From NCBI GenBank assembly GCA_946627565.1, contig CAMOVR010000013.1, positions 1 through 42,272 on the forward strand: a stretch of DNA of 42,272 bases, read 5' to 3'. The notes under the pieces were generated by a model that was not told where the DNA came from, made no database searches, and saw only the letters and a program-made list of their open reading frames with translations. Made by a program: the position numbers and the translations under genes. Numbering within the stretch: the first letter of the stretch is position 1; every line of letters starts with the position of its first letter. This DNA is from an uncultured Clostridia bacterium (GTDB lineage Bacteria; Bacillota; Clostridia; Christensenellales; Aristaeellaceae). Positions 1 through 7,728 of this stretch are shown in pieces.

Positions 1-34
1 TAAGGCAAAGGCCCCCGTGCCCGGCACGGAGGCC
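1..34 (-). terminator. Intrinsic terminator after the SufB-like gene
   Basis: On the minus strand an 11-bp stem (24-34 with 10-20, one G-U pair) has a 3-nt loop and is followed by TTTGCCTTA. It lies 33 nt past the stop codon of the SufB-like gene and would end the sufCB transcript. The T tract is short and interrupted. Confidence 0.65.
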
Positions 35-66
35 ATGAAAAACGGTTATGCAGGTGCTGTTTGGCG

Positions 67-993
67 TTATTTAAGGAACCCGTTGATGATCTGTTCTTCC
101 GCTTCATGCTCGGTCAGGCCGAGGGTCATGAGCTTGATGATCTGGTCACCGGCAATCTTGCCAATGGCTGCCTCGTGCACCAGGGCGGCATCCACGTTGT
201 TGGCTTCCAGACCGGGCACAGCCAGGATCCGGCCGTTGTCCATGATGATGGAATCGCATTCCGTGTGTCCGCTGCAGGCGCTGTTGCCCACCAGCTTGGC
301 GTCAAACTTCTGATAGGAGTTGTCCCGGGCAACGGAGCGGGACACCACGTCGGCACTGCAGCCCTCTCCGTTGAGGCTCACCAGATAGGTGCTCAGGGCA
401 TGCTGGCTGTCATGGGTCATGAGGCGTTCCCGGACCACCAGGCGCGCACCGGCGGCCAGTTCGGCCTTTGTGGTGCGGTTGGTGTCATCCACGCCCTTGA
501 TCTGTACCATTTCCATTTCCACGGAGCTGTTTTCTTCCTGGTACACTTCCGTCACCGGGTTTAAGATGCGCTTGCCGGCGCCTGTGCCGGAGCCGTAGTG
601 CTTTTCCACATAGCGGATGCGGGCACCCTTTCCCACGAAGAAACGGTGGATGCCGTCGTGCTGGGAGTCCTGGTTGCCGCAGTTGTCAATGCCGCAGCCG
701 GCCACAATGGTCACGTCCGCGTCTTCCCCGATATAGAAGTCATTGTACACAACTTCCTTCAGCCCGCTCATGGTCATGACCACAGGGATGTGAACGGATT
801 CGTTCTTTGTGCCGGGCTTGATGCGGATCTCAAGACCGCTCACATCGGTCTTGGGGACGATTTCAATATTGGCCGTGGACTGCCTTCCGACGGACTGGCT
901 GTTGGAACGGATGTTGTAAGCGCCTTCCGGTACCGTGTGCAGGTCTGCCACTTCCCGCAGCAGCCGCATCTGGATTTCGTCCAGTTTCATCAT
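67..993 (-). CDS. SufB/SufD-like Fe-S cluster scaffold (minimal SUF/SMS type)
   Basis: 308-residue SufB/SufD-family protein, the likely scaffold on which the SufC ATPase acts in cytosolic Fe-S cluster assembly. The protein shows the family's beta-helix character, with repeated short strands such as GADVT-like and VEMEMVQIKG segments and the conserved C-terminal stretch LVHEAAIGKIAGDQIIKLMT followed by LTEHEAEEQIINGFL. It is much shorter than classical SufB (about 470) and lacks a partner sufD, sufS or sufU in this window, which fits the two-component SmsCB (SUF-like minimal) system described for archaea and some anaerobes. Start chosen at 993: GGAGG lies 9 nt upstream (1003-1007); an ATG directly after it is the alternative. 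It follows sufC by 22 nt in the same operon. Acceptance of Fe-S function is from family knowledge; whether it substitutes for a full SUF system is inference. Confidence 0.88.
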   Translation of the reverse strand: MMKLDEIQMRLLREVADLHTVPEGAYNIRSNSQSVGRQSTANIEIVPKTDVSGLEIRIKPGTKNESVHIPVVMTMSGLKEVVYNDFYIGEDADVTIVAGCGIDNCGNQDSQHDGIHRFFVGKGARIRYVEKHYGSGTGAGKRILNPVTEVYQEENSSVEMEMVQIKGVDDTNRTTKAELAAGARLVVRERLMTHDSQHALSTYLVSLNGEGCSADVVSRSVARDNSYQKFDAKLVGNSACSGHTECDSIIMDNGRILAVPGLEANNVDAALVHEAAIGKIAGDQIIKLMTLGLTEHEAEEQIINGFLK

Positions 994-1015
994 GATCTTC
1001 TGCCTCCTTCCACCC

Positions 1016-1768
1016 TTAAGACCTTGTGCCGAACACCGCATCGGGATCTTCCGTGCGCAGACAGGGCTGCACGGCGGATGCCGTTCCGATGAGGGTGGGC
1101 AGGATCTCATCTTTGGGGCCGTGGGTCTTCACCCGGCCGTCCTGAATCACAATGATCTCATCGGCGATGTTGAGAATGCGCTCCTGGTGGGAGATGATCA
1201 GGATGGAGGAACCGGCGATGTCCCGCCGCATGGCTTCAAAGACATTGGTCAGGTTCCGGAAACTCCAAAGGTCAATGCCGGCTTCCGGTTCATCGAAGAT
1301 GGACAGCTTGGCGCTCCTGGCCAGGACTGTGGCAATTTCAATGCGCTTGAGTTCACCGCCGGACAGACTGGCGTTGATCTCCCGGTCGATGTAGTCCCTG
1401 GCACACAGGCCCACCCGGGAGAGGTATTCACAGGCGTCCGCCGGGGTCAGGTGTCTGCCGGAGGCAATACGGATCAGGTCGATGACCTGGATTCCCTTGA
1501 ATTTGACGGGCTGCTGAAAGGCGAAGGCGATGCCGGCCCTGGCGCGCTCTGTAATGCCCCAGCCGGTGATGTCCTCGCCGTTGAGAAGGATCTGACCCTC
1601 GTCAGGCTTCTCAATACCCGCAATCAGGCGGGCCAGGGTGGATTTGCCGCCGCCGTTGGGTCCGGTGACCACAACCAGTCTGTCGTCCGGAAGGGTCAGG
1701 CTGATGTCATGGATGATCTCTTTTTCCACATCATCCGCGTGAAAGGAAACATGCTTCAGTTCCAGCAT
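1016..1768 (-). CDS. sufC: SufC-type Fe-S assembly ATPase
   Basis: 250-residue soluble ABC ATPase that powers the SufB-like scaffold encoded just downstream. Visible motifs in order: Walker A GPNGGGKST near residue 38, the signature LSGGE with the SufC-like continuation LKRIEIA, Walker B LSIFDEPEAGID and the switch His in ILIISHQ. The EPEAGID variant of the D-loop is typical of SufC rather than of membrane transporters, and no permease is nearby. Start taken at the ATG at 1768, with GAGG 9 nt upstream; an in-frame GTG at 1783 is possible but less well placed. It begins the sufC-sufB operon, with a promoter and palindrome upstream (1822-1869). Confidence 0.93.
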   Translation of the reverse strand: MLELKHVSFHADDVEKEIIHDISLTLPDDRLVVVTGPNGGGKSTLARLIAGIEKPDEGQILLNGEDITGWGITERARAGIAFAFQQPVKFKGIQVIDLIRIASGRHLTPADACEYLSRVGLCARDYIDREINASLSGGELKRIEIATVLARSAKLSIFDEPEAGIDLWSFRNLTNVFEAMRRDIAGSSILIISHQERILNIADEIIVIQDGRVKTHGPKDEILPTLIGTASAVQPCLRTEDPDAVFGTRS

Positions 1769-1821
1769 GACGCTGAGCCTCACTTTCGTCTGTCAGGAAA
1801 CGGGTCCTGGCTTGCAGGACA

Positions 1822-1830
1822 GAAGATAGC
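1822..1830 (-). promoter_or_regulatory. Extended -10 promoter of sufCB
   Basis: The minus strand reads TGCTATCTT (1822-1830), an extended -10 element about 55 nt before the sufC start. No good -35 is visible; the expected -35 position is occupied by the palindrome at 1846-1869, which suggests that a regulator controls access. Inference from position. Confidence 0.45.
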
Positions 1831-1845
1831 ATAAAAAGGATGAGA

Positions 1846-1869
1846 AAACTTTGATCCAAATCAAAGTTT
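1846..1869. promoter_or_regulatory. Perfect 10-bp inverted repeat, candidate operator for sufCB
   Basis: AAACTTTGAT (1846-1855), a 4-nt spacer CCAA, then ATCAAAGTTT (1860-1869). The arms match perfectly. The element sits over the -35 region of the sufC promoter and is not followed by a T tract on either strand, so it reads as a protein-binding site rather than a terminator. An Rrf2/IscR-family or redox regulator would be a natural candidate for a Fe-S operon, but the sequence is not a classical PerR, Fur or IscR box that I can recognise. Confidence 0.5.
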
Positions 1870-1930
1870 ATACAAACCGTTCAGGGCAGCCCGGGAGAAA
1901 GTAGCACGGAGAAACCTGCGTGTCAAGCGC

Positions 1931-3607
1931 TTACTGACTCTGCCGGATCAGGTCATAGGCGTGCCCGTTGTTCTTGCTGTTGGCCGTGTCAATGCCGGAC
2001 AGCCTCAGCTCGGGGCAGCAGCCGGGACAGGGACGGAGCCTGCTGTAGGGTTCCGTCTCAAGCTGGCCATAGGAGAAGGCGGTCATGGGCCAGAACTTCT
2101 CGTTGACCTGGGGACAGTTGGGATCGGAATGGTACATCCGGCCGTTGTTGGGGTTATAGTACTGTACCCAGTCGTCTGAGGCAGGGCCCAGAACGCGGCC
2201 TGAGTCATCCCAGATGATGACCTTGGCCCGGTTGCCGGTGCGGGGCAGGTTTTCCCAGAGCCACTTGATGCTCACCCCCGCTGTGCCGGAGACGCGCTGG
2301 ATGCGGATGCAGCCGTGGCTGGCCTTTTCCCCCAGATACATTTCGCAGGTTTCGTAATGCCGGGTTTTGGTGCCGTCCGCCTCCTCGGTGATGGTGCAGG
2401 GCACTTCATGCAGCAGGATGCCGTCATTGATGCGTATCCCCATGTCACAGAACAGTTCCCCGGCCCAGAAGCCGCCGGTGTGGGAGATGGCGTAGAATTC
2501 CCCGGCAGGGGTTTCGTTAAAGGGCGTATCGCGCCTGGGATAGCCGGTGGAGCACAGGAGGGTGGAGAGAAGCTTTCCGTCCTGGAAGACAAAGATGCGC
2601 TGCTGGAGCTTGTCTATGACCAGCCCCACGTGCTGGGAGACTTCCTGGGTCCGCAGCTTTGCTGTTTCCACATAGCCGGTAAAGCAGGAGGCAAAGACCC
2701 CCACCTTGCTTCCCTCCACGGAGGAGGAGTAGGCTTCGATCAGGGTCCAGGTTTCCCCTTTTTCAAGGATATGCACGCCCTGGCTCAGGCAGGTGACTTC
2801 CCCGGTGTATTCCTCGCAGTCCGCTCTGGGTTCCTTCCGGATTTTGTACTGATGCCGTTCGTTTCCCTCAATGACGGTCATGGGGGAAATGAGGGCCTGC
2901 CAGATGGCGTCCACATCCTGAAGACTTCCCATCTTCAGGTTCCAGGGGCAGTTCTCATGGCTGCAGGATGTGCCGGCCAGTTCATTGGCGGTATGAAAGG
3001 CAACATCCTGGGCGGGATGGGGCGGCTCGGGTTCGGGCACCTGAACCTCCACTTCAAACACATCGGAAATGCGGCCCATGCTGTCTATGATGCGCAGGTC
3101 CAGCAGCACCTCGCCGGAGGCCAGCGGGGCATAGATCTCCACCCGGTTTGTGCCGGCCTGCACTTCGCTGCGCCACACTTCCGTGCCTCCCGGCAGGGAA
3201 ACCAGCAGGGTGCCAGGCCGTGCGGCGGTGACGGTGGCGGTCCAGGGGATCTCATAGACGGAGGCGGCATCCACATTCAGGATTTCCGGCTCCGGGGGCA
3301 GCACCGTCAGGGGCAGGGAAGCGGTTTTGCCGGATATGAGGAAGAGCAGGTAATCTCCTTCCTCCACCTCAAGGTCCTTTATCTCCAGCTGGCCCCGGCC
3401 GTCCTGAATGGTCGCAGGCAGGGTTAATATGGCTCTGCCGTCCGTGTCCGTCAGGTAGACGGTGGCCTTTTCATCTTCTCCTGTAAAGGACAGTGTCAGG
3501 GTACTGCCCCGGCTCCAGGAGGCGGACTGGGCTTCCCAGGCTGTCTCGGCAGAGGCGGAAAAAGCAAGAAGACACATAAGCAGGGTCAGGATCAGGTATG
3601 TGCGCAA
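1931..3607 (-). CDS. Secreted L,D-transpeptidase (YkuD) with C-terminal Cys motif
   Basis: 558-residue exported enzyme that would form 3-3 cross-links or attach proteins to peptidoglycan. A signal peptide (about residues 1-20, ending AFSASA) precedes Ig-like beta repeats, an SH3-like segment (about 265-310) and the YkuD domain (about 318-450) with ILLHEVP and the catalytic SHGCIRI near residue 432. After the YkuD domain, residues about 490-530 carry an Ada-like pattern, YHSDPNC ... PCPGCCP, which resembles a zinc-binding hairpin; this combination is unusual. The TTG start at 3607 has a near-perfect SD, GGGAGGTGAT (3611-3620), 6-7 nt away; an ATG at 3625 is the alternative. It is separated from coaX by a terminator, so it is probably transcribed alone. 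Confidence 0.9.
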   Translation of the reverse strand: MRTYLILTLLMCLLAFSASAETAWEAQSASWSRGSTLTLSFTGEDEKATVYLTDTDGRAILTLPATIQDGRGQLEIKDLEVEEGDYLLFLISGKTASLPLTVLPPEPEILNVDAASVYEIPWTATVTAARPGTLLVSLPGGTEVWRSEVQAGTNRVEIYAPLASGEVLLDLRIIDSMGRISDVFEVEVQVPEPEPPHPAQDVAFHTANELAGTSCSHENCPWNLKMGSLQDVDAIWQALISPMTVIEGNERHQYKIRKEPRADCEEYTGEVTCLSQGVHILEKGETWTLIEAYSSSVEGSKVGVFASCFTGYVETAKLRTQEVSQHVGLVIDKLQQRIFVFQDGKLLSTLLCSTGYPRRDTPFNETPAGEFYAISHTGGFWAGELFCDMGIRINDGILLHEVPCTITEEADGTKTRHYETCEMYLGEKASHGCIRIQRVSGTAGVSIKWLWENLPRTGNRAKVIIWDDSGRVLGPASDDWVQYYNPNNGRMYHSDPNCPQVNEKFWPMTAFSYGQLETEPYSRLRPCPGCCPELRLSGIDTANSKNNGHAYDLIRQSQ

Positions 3608-3661
3608 GAAATCACCTCCCGGCATTTCATCTCCCTTTGACATGGCTGTGATGCAAAGATA

Positions 3662-3687
3662 TGGGCAGCAGTACGCTCTGCTGCCCA
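3662..3687 (-). terminator. Terminator after coaX
   Basis: A 10-bp perfect stem (3662-3671 with 3678-3687) with a 6-nt loop, followed on the minus strand by TATCTTTGC. It starts six bases past the coaX stop. The tail is only moderately T-rich. Confidence 0.6.
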
Positions 3688-3692
3688 CGGGA

Positions 3693-4460
3693 TCAGACAA
3701 GGTTGCGCTCATAGATCAGGCGGAGACCCTTAAGGGTCAGGGAGCCGTCCACGTAATCAATGGCTTTGGATTCATCCGCAATCATCTGGGCCATGCCGCC
3801 GGTGGCCACCACCTTGGCGGGCTTGCCCAGCTCCTGGCGGATCTTGTGGATCAGGTTCTGGACCAGACCCACATAGCCGTAGAACATACCGGACTGCAGG
3901 TTGGCCAAGGTGGTGCGGCCGATAACGTGCTCGGGCTTGCCCAGTTCAAAGCGGGGCAGCTTGGCAGTGCCGCTGCCCAGGGCTTCGCTGGCCAGCTTGA
4001 TGCCGGGGCAGATGGCGCCGCCCAGGAATACGCCGCCCTCATCCACCACACCGAAGGTGGTGGCGGTGCCAAAGTCGATGGTGATCACCGGGGCACCGTA
4101 GTATTCCAGGGCGGAAACCGCATTGGCAATACGGTCGCTGCCCAGCTCCCGGGGATTCTCATAGCGGATGTTGATGCCTGTGCGGATACCCGGGACAATG
4201 AACATGGGCGTTTTCCCGAAATAGTTCTGGCACATGTGCTCGATGGTGAAGTTGATGGTGGGTACCACGGATGACACCACGATGCCGCTGCAGTCGCGTA
4301 CAGAGAAGCCTTCATGGGCAAAGAGATTGGACAGGAGCATGCCGTACTCGTCGGACGTGTACATTTTATTGGTGGAAATGCGCCAGTAGGCCCGCATCTC
4401 ATCGCCTTCAAACAGAGCGGTCTTGATGTTGGTGTTGCCGATATCCATGGTAAAGATCAT
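3693..4460 (-). CDS. coaX: Type III pantothenate kinase
   Basis: 255-residue CoaX, the first enzyme of CoA synthesis: it phosphorylates pantothenate with ATP and needs a monovalent cation. The length is typical. ASKHA-fold motifs are visible: the phosphate-1 loop DIGNTNIKTALF at residues 5-16, the central ENPRELGSDRIANAVSA, the phosphate-2 segment IDFGTATTF and GGAICPGIKLASEAL. Start at 4460 with GGAGG 9 nt upstream. It lies 28 nt after an ECF transporter S component, so uptake and trapping of pantothenate appear to be co-transcribed. Confidence 0.96.
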   Translation of the reverse strand: MIFTMDIGNTNIKTALFEGDEMRAYWRISTNKMYTSDEYGMLLSNLFAHEGFSVRDCSGIVVSSVVPTINFTIEHMCQNYFGKTPMFIVPGIRTGINIRYENPRELGSDRIANAVSALEYYGAPVITIDFGTATTFGVVDEGGVFLGGAICPGIKLASEALGSGTAKLPRFELGKPEHVIGRTTLANLQSGMFYGYVGLVQNLIHKIRQELGKPAKVVATGGMAQMIADESKAIDYVDGSLTLKGLRLIYERNLV

Positions 4461-4488
4461 CTTGTGATTCCTCCGGATTGTAACGTGT

Positions 4489-5097
4489 TCACATGTGCAG
4501 GGCTTTGGAGACGGCCTTGGCCACGGAACCGGCCACCAGGCAGCACACCACAGCTTCCAGCAGACCCTGTACACCCACCAGCAGTACAACGAACATCAGG
4601 GGATTGGTGGCGCCCAGGGAGGCGGCGATGGACTGGACTTTTTCGGTCTGATAGAGGAACAGCACGATATAGCCCATGAAGAACAGAGTATTGAGAAGGG
4701 GCGCACAGATGGCGCCTGCGTAGTAGCTTACAATCTTTGTCCGGTCGATCTTTTTCAGACCCTGAAAAATCAGTCCGGTGAGCAGTCCCATGATCATACG
4801 CATGCCCACACAGAGGAAGACGGTATGAACAGGGTGCGTGGCAAAAAAATAACCCGTGAGAACAGATGCCCCCGTGATGGCATCATACAGGCTGGTAAGC
4901 CCGAAGGTGCCGCCCAGGATCAGGCCGGCGGTGGGGCCCAGCAGTATGGCTCCGATGGCCACCGGTACGGTGAGCAGTGACATGTTCAGGGGGCCGAAGG
5001 GCACCTGGCCCAGATGCAGCAGCCACATAACCAGTTCCACGGCCATGAACATGGCGGTGGTGGTCAGGAAACGAAGAGACCTGGAACGATTTGACAT
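4489..5097 (-). CDS. ECF transporter S component, probable pantothenate specificity
   Basis: 202-residue membrane protein with about five or six hydrophobic segments and the ECF S-component look (short loops, PFGPLNMSLLTVPVAIGAILLGPTAG near the first helices). Such subunits bind a vitamin and dock onto a shared EcfAA'T module that is not in this window. Substrate is inferred from the adjacent coaX; PanT-like is the best guess. Start ATG at 5097 with GGAGG 5 nt upstream. First gene of the panT-coaX unit. Confidence 0.85.
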   Translation of the reverse strand: MSNRSRSLRFLTTTAMFMAVELVMWLLHLGQVPFGPLNMSLLTVPVAIGAILLGPTAGLILGGTFGLTSLYDAITGASVLTGYFFATHPVHTVFLCVGMRMIMGLLTGLIFQGLKKIDRTKIVSYYAGAICAPLLNTLFFMGYIVLFLYQTEKVQSIAASLGATNPLMFVVLLVGVQGLLEAVVCCLVAGSVAKAVSKALHM

Positions 5098-5208
5098 GTT
5101 TTCCTCCGTTCGGGTTCACTTTGGATACCCTACGTAAAAGTATTTTGTGCCTGAGCGCGTGAATAGAGTCCGGCGTCCGACTGCCGGCCCTGCGGACAGG
5201 ACAGGCGG

Positions 5209-5237
5209 ATTATAGCAGAAAACCCGCATAAGGAAAA
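5209..5237 (-). promoter_or_regulatory. Promoter of the ECF-coaX unit
   Basis: Minus strand TTTTCC (5232-5237), 17-nt spacer, TATAAT (5209-5214). The -10 is consensus and the -35 weak. It leaves a leader of about 100 nt with a small GC-rich hairpin (CCGGC/GCCGG). The rest of the 320-nt gap between the divergent genes (5098-5417) holds nothing else that I can identify; I do not recognise a pan-motif riboswitch. Confidence 0.45.
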
Positions 5238-5417
5238 GAAGAAGGAAAAAAGGGGTACACAACGGGAAAACGAAAGCAGGCAGGGAAGCGCTCCAGGCAG
5301 GAAACGGGGCTGATGCGTCGAATCAGACATACAGGAAGTAAAGAAGAATACATAAGACACCGGGGATGGCTTTGTGGAGCATTTCCGGCGCGGGAATAAA
5401 AGTGAGTGAATCAGATT

Positions 5418-7508
5418 ATGAGTGAACATATGGAACATATACAGAAAGACAGCCCGTCCCTTTCCGAGAAAATGCGGACGTATACCCACCTGCCAAGGTT
5501 CATCATACCGGAGGAGAAAAAGACCACACCTGACAAGTGGCGGGAGGAAATCCAGGAAAACGTCAAATACATGCGCAAGGCCCGCCGCAAATTCGGCAGT
5601 GACAGGCAGTTTGACATCACCGACAGCCTGATGAAGCGCCGGGAAGAAGCCATAGGGAACACCATAGAAAAGGTTCTTGAACGGTACGGATCCATGGAAC
5701 CCTTTCAGGAGGGAAGGGGAAACAACGAACTGGTGCGTTTCTGGATCAGGCTGAACCTTGGGGTGGAGATGACCTATGGAAGAATCGAAAGGCATGCGCA
5801 CATCCTGTATGCGGCAGCCATCTGGATGCTGGAAAACACGGAGGACAGTGCGGAAAAGCTGGACAGCATACTGCCGTATGAGGTACCGGAAGCCCTGATG
5901 ACAGAACCCGAGATCCGGCATCTGACACTGGATGAGGACCAGATCCGCCGCGCCGCCGGAGTGCTGTACAACCGCTGCACGGACGCGGAGCCCGTGCTGG
6001 TGGATTCGGACGGGATCCCTCACGTCATCACAGGGGAAGCCCTGGCCAGGGGAAGGCAGAAAACGGACGGCCCCCACCGCAGGGCCTTTGACGCCCTCCT
6101 TTCAGGCATACCGGAGAGCAGAATACAGGAGGCGGTGGAGGAATACCGGAGAGTGTTCCTTAAATGGACGGATATATACTTTGCCCGGGCTGGGGAGCTG
6201 GAAAAAAAGCATGTGGAAGCCCAGAAAAACGCGGACAGGGCGGCCAAGCGCCTGGAGATGCTTCCAAAGAGCCTGGACCGGGACTTGCCGGAAAGAAGCA
6301 GCATGGCTCCCTCCATATCTCCTCAGGGCGGGAACATGGAAGAGGTCATGAAATACCTCAAACGCAAATGGGAACCCGCCGGGCGCTTTGGCAGCGCAGG
6401 CATCAGCCGGGTGGACGTGATTCCCATGCTCAGGGACGCTTATGAAACCTGGCTTGAGATGAGCTACACCATCCGGGACATGCGGGACTCCCAGCTGGAC
6501 CTTCTCTGGGACATGGTCAACAGCGGCGGGGAGGAGACCGTGGGGACGGAGGATCCCTGCGGGGTCTGTTTTGCCCTGCTGTACCTGCTGGATGAGGACG
6601 ATGACATGCCCTGGCTCATGGGCCCGGGCATCGGGGTCATGATGCAGGTCTGCCGTCTTTTGCCCTGGGCACCCGTCAGTGTGGGGAAGAGTGAAGAAAA
6701 GAAGACGGAGGAAGAGGAAAAGGAAGTTCTCCTGCCCTCCCTGTATGCCCTGCCCTGCGCAGGTGAAGTCAGCTGTGCCCAGATGGTGTACCGGGAGACG
6801 GGCTGGATCATGCCGGCGAACCTGCACGCCCGGAAGGAACTGTACCGGGCCATGACGGAAAAGTATGGGGCGGACACGGACATAAGCAGCCGCCTGCTGC
6901 CGGTGCTGTGCGTCTTAAGGGCCGTTTCCGACAGGGAAGAGAAAACCCGGGAAAAGCAGGAAAAGGAAGCAGTAAGGCCCGAAAAGAAGCATACGGACCT
7001 GAGGGCGCTTCAGGCGGAAGTGCTGAGGCTTAAAAACAGCGAACATGAGGCCCTGCGCCGGGCAGAGGAAACAGGGGAAAGGCTGGAGGAAGTCCAGGCG
7101 GAAAACGAAATGATCCGCCGGGAGCTGGCGGACCTGAGGGAAATCGTGTTCAGGCAGGACAACCCCGGCACGGAGGACAGGGAACAGGAGAATAACGAAA
7201 AGGATGAGTCTGCCTTCCCCTATGAAGTGCAGCACAATACGGTGGTCTTCGGGGGACATGACACCTGGCTTAAGGCCATCCGGGGCCGTTTCCAGGGCAA
7301 TATACGGTTCATAAGCCGGGACAGCACCTTTGATACCGTCATCATCCGCAGGGCGGAGGCTGTCTGGATTCAGCCCAATGCCCTGTCCCATGCCCAGTTC
7401 TACAGGATCATAGACGAAGCCAGGCTCTACAGGAAACCGGTACACTATTTCAAAAGCGCCAGCGCCCTGAAAAGCGCCCTGCAGCTGAAGCAGGCGGACG
7501 AAGCCTGA
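5418..7508 (+). CDS. DUF2325 protein with long unknown N-terminal region
   Basis: About 696 residues, strongly charged and apparently soluble. Residues 1-520 match no family that I recognise. An Arg/Glu/Lys-rich stretch (about 515-585) with heptad spacing reads as a coiled coil. The last 90 residues (VVFGGHDTWLKAIRG, then FDTVIIRRAEAVWIQPNA and KPVHYFKSASALKSAL) are a DUF2325 domain, known as a C-terminal module in firmicute proteins of unknown role. Start uncertain: ATG at 5418 and an upstream in-frame GTG at 5406 both lack a strong SD. A terminator follows directly, so it is monocistronic. Function unknown. Confidence 0.8.
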   Translation: MSEHMEHIQKDSPSLSEKMRTYTHLPRFIIPEEKKTTPDKWREEIQENVKYMRKARRKFGSDRQFDITDSLMKRREEAIGNTIEKVLERYGSMEPFQEGRGNNELVRFWIRLNLGVEMTYGRIERHAHILYAAAIWMLENTEDSAEKLDSILPYEVPEALMTEPEIRHLTLDEDQIRRAAGVLYNRCTDAEPVLVDSDGIPHVITGEALARGRQKTDGPHRRAFDALLSGIPESRIQEAVEEYRRVFLKWTDIYFARAGELEKKHVEAQKNADRAAKRLEMLPKSLDRDLPERSSMAPSISPQGGNMEEVMKYLKRKWEPAGRFGSAGISRVDVIPMLRDAYETWLEMSYTIRDMRDSQLDLLWDMVNSGGEETVGTEDPCGVCFALLYLLDEDDDMPWLMGPGIGVMMQVCRLLPWAPVSVGKSEEKKTEEEEKEVLLPSLYALPCAGEVSCAQMVYRETGWIMPANLHARKELYRAMTEKYGADTDISSRLLPVLCVLRAVSDREEKTREKQEKEAVRPEKKHTDLRALQAEVLRLKNSEHEALRRAEETGERLEEVQAENEMIRRELADLREIVFRQDNPGTEDREQENNEKDESAFPYEVQHNTVVFGGHDTWLKAIRGRFQGNIRFISRDSTFDTVIIRRAEAVWIQPNALSHAQFYRIIDEARLYRKPVHYFKSASALKSALQLKQADEA

Positions 7509-7531
7509 CAGACTTGAAGGAAAAAGCAAAA

Positions 7532-7560
7532 GGCGGGGATGGGAAAACATCTCCGTCTTT
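7532..7560 (+). terminator. Terminator after the DUF2325 gene
   Basis: A 10-bp stem (7532-7541 with 7548-7557; two G-U pairs, which form only on the plus strand), a 6-nt loop and a following TTTCT. Confidence 0.65.
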
Positions 7561-7584
7561 CTGAAACGGGCAGGCCCTGGGTGC

Positions 7585-7613
7585 TTGACAAAAGCGGCCG
7601 GCTATAGTATCTG
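7585..7613 (+). promoter_or_regulatory. Promoter of the EAL gene
   Basis: TTGACA (7585-7590), 17-nt spacer, TATCTG (7608-7613). A consensus -35 with a moderate -10; it overlaps the inverted repeat that starts at 7611. Confidence 0.6.
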
Positions 7614-7627
7614 TTCTGACAGAACAG
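7611..7627. promoter_or_regulatory. Inverted repeat at the EAL promoter, candidate operator
   Basis: CTGTTCT, GAC, AGAACAG: two perfect 7-nt arms centred on the predicted transcription start and overlapping the -10. It is placed where a repressor would block initiation. It is not the firmicute LexA box. Confidence 0.45.
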
Positions 7628-7728
7628 GCCGGGCCTGGGACCAAAGGTAAAAAGGCATGCGTCAGGGACATAATGAACACGGCGGAAACGCACCGGAGGC
7701 CGCCGGAGAAAATACGGGGAGAAACGTT

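Noticed and set aside
1921..1949. TTGACA on the minus strand near the end of the L,D-transpeptidase gene as a second sufC promoter
   Set aside because: The -35 is at 1921-1926, but the element 17 nt downstream is TACTTT, a poor -10; the extended -10 nearer to sufC is more convincing.
7611..7627. Possible SOS (LexA) box before the EAL gene
   Set aside because: The firmicute LexA site is GAAC-N4-GTTC; here the arms are in the opposite order (GTTC-N5-GAAC type).
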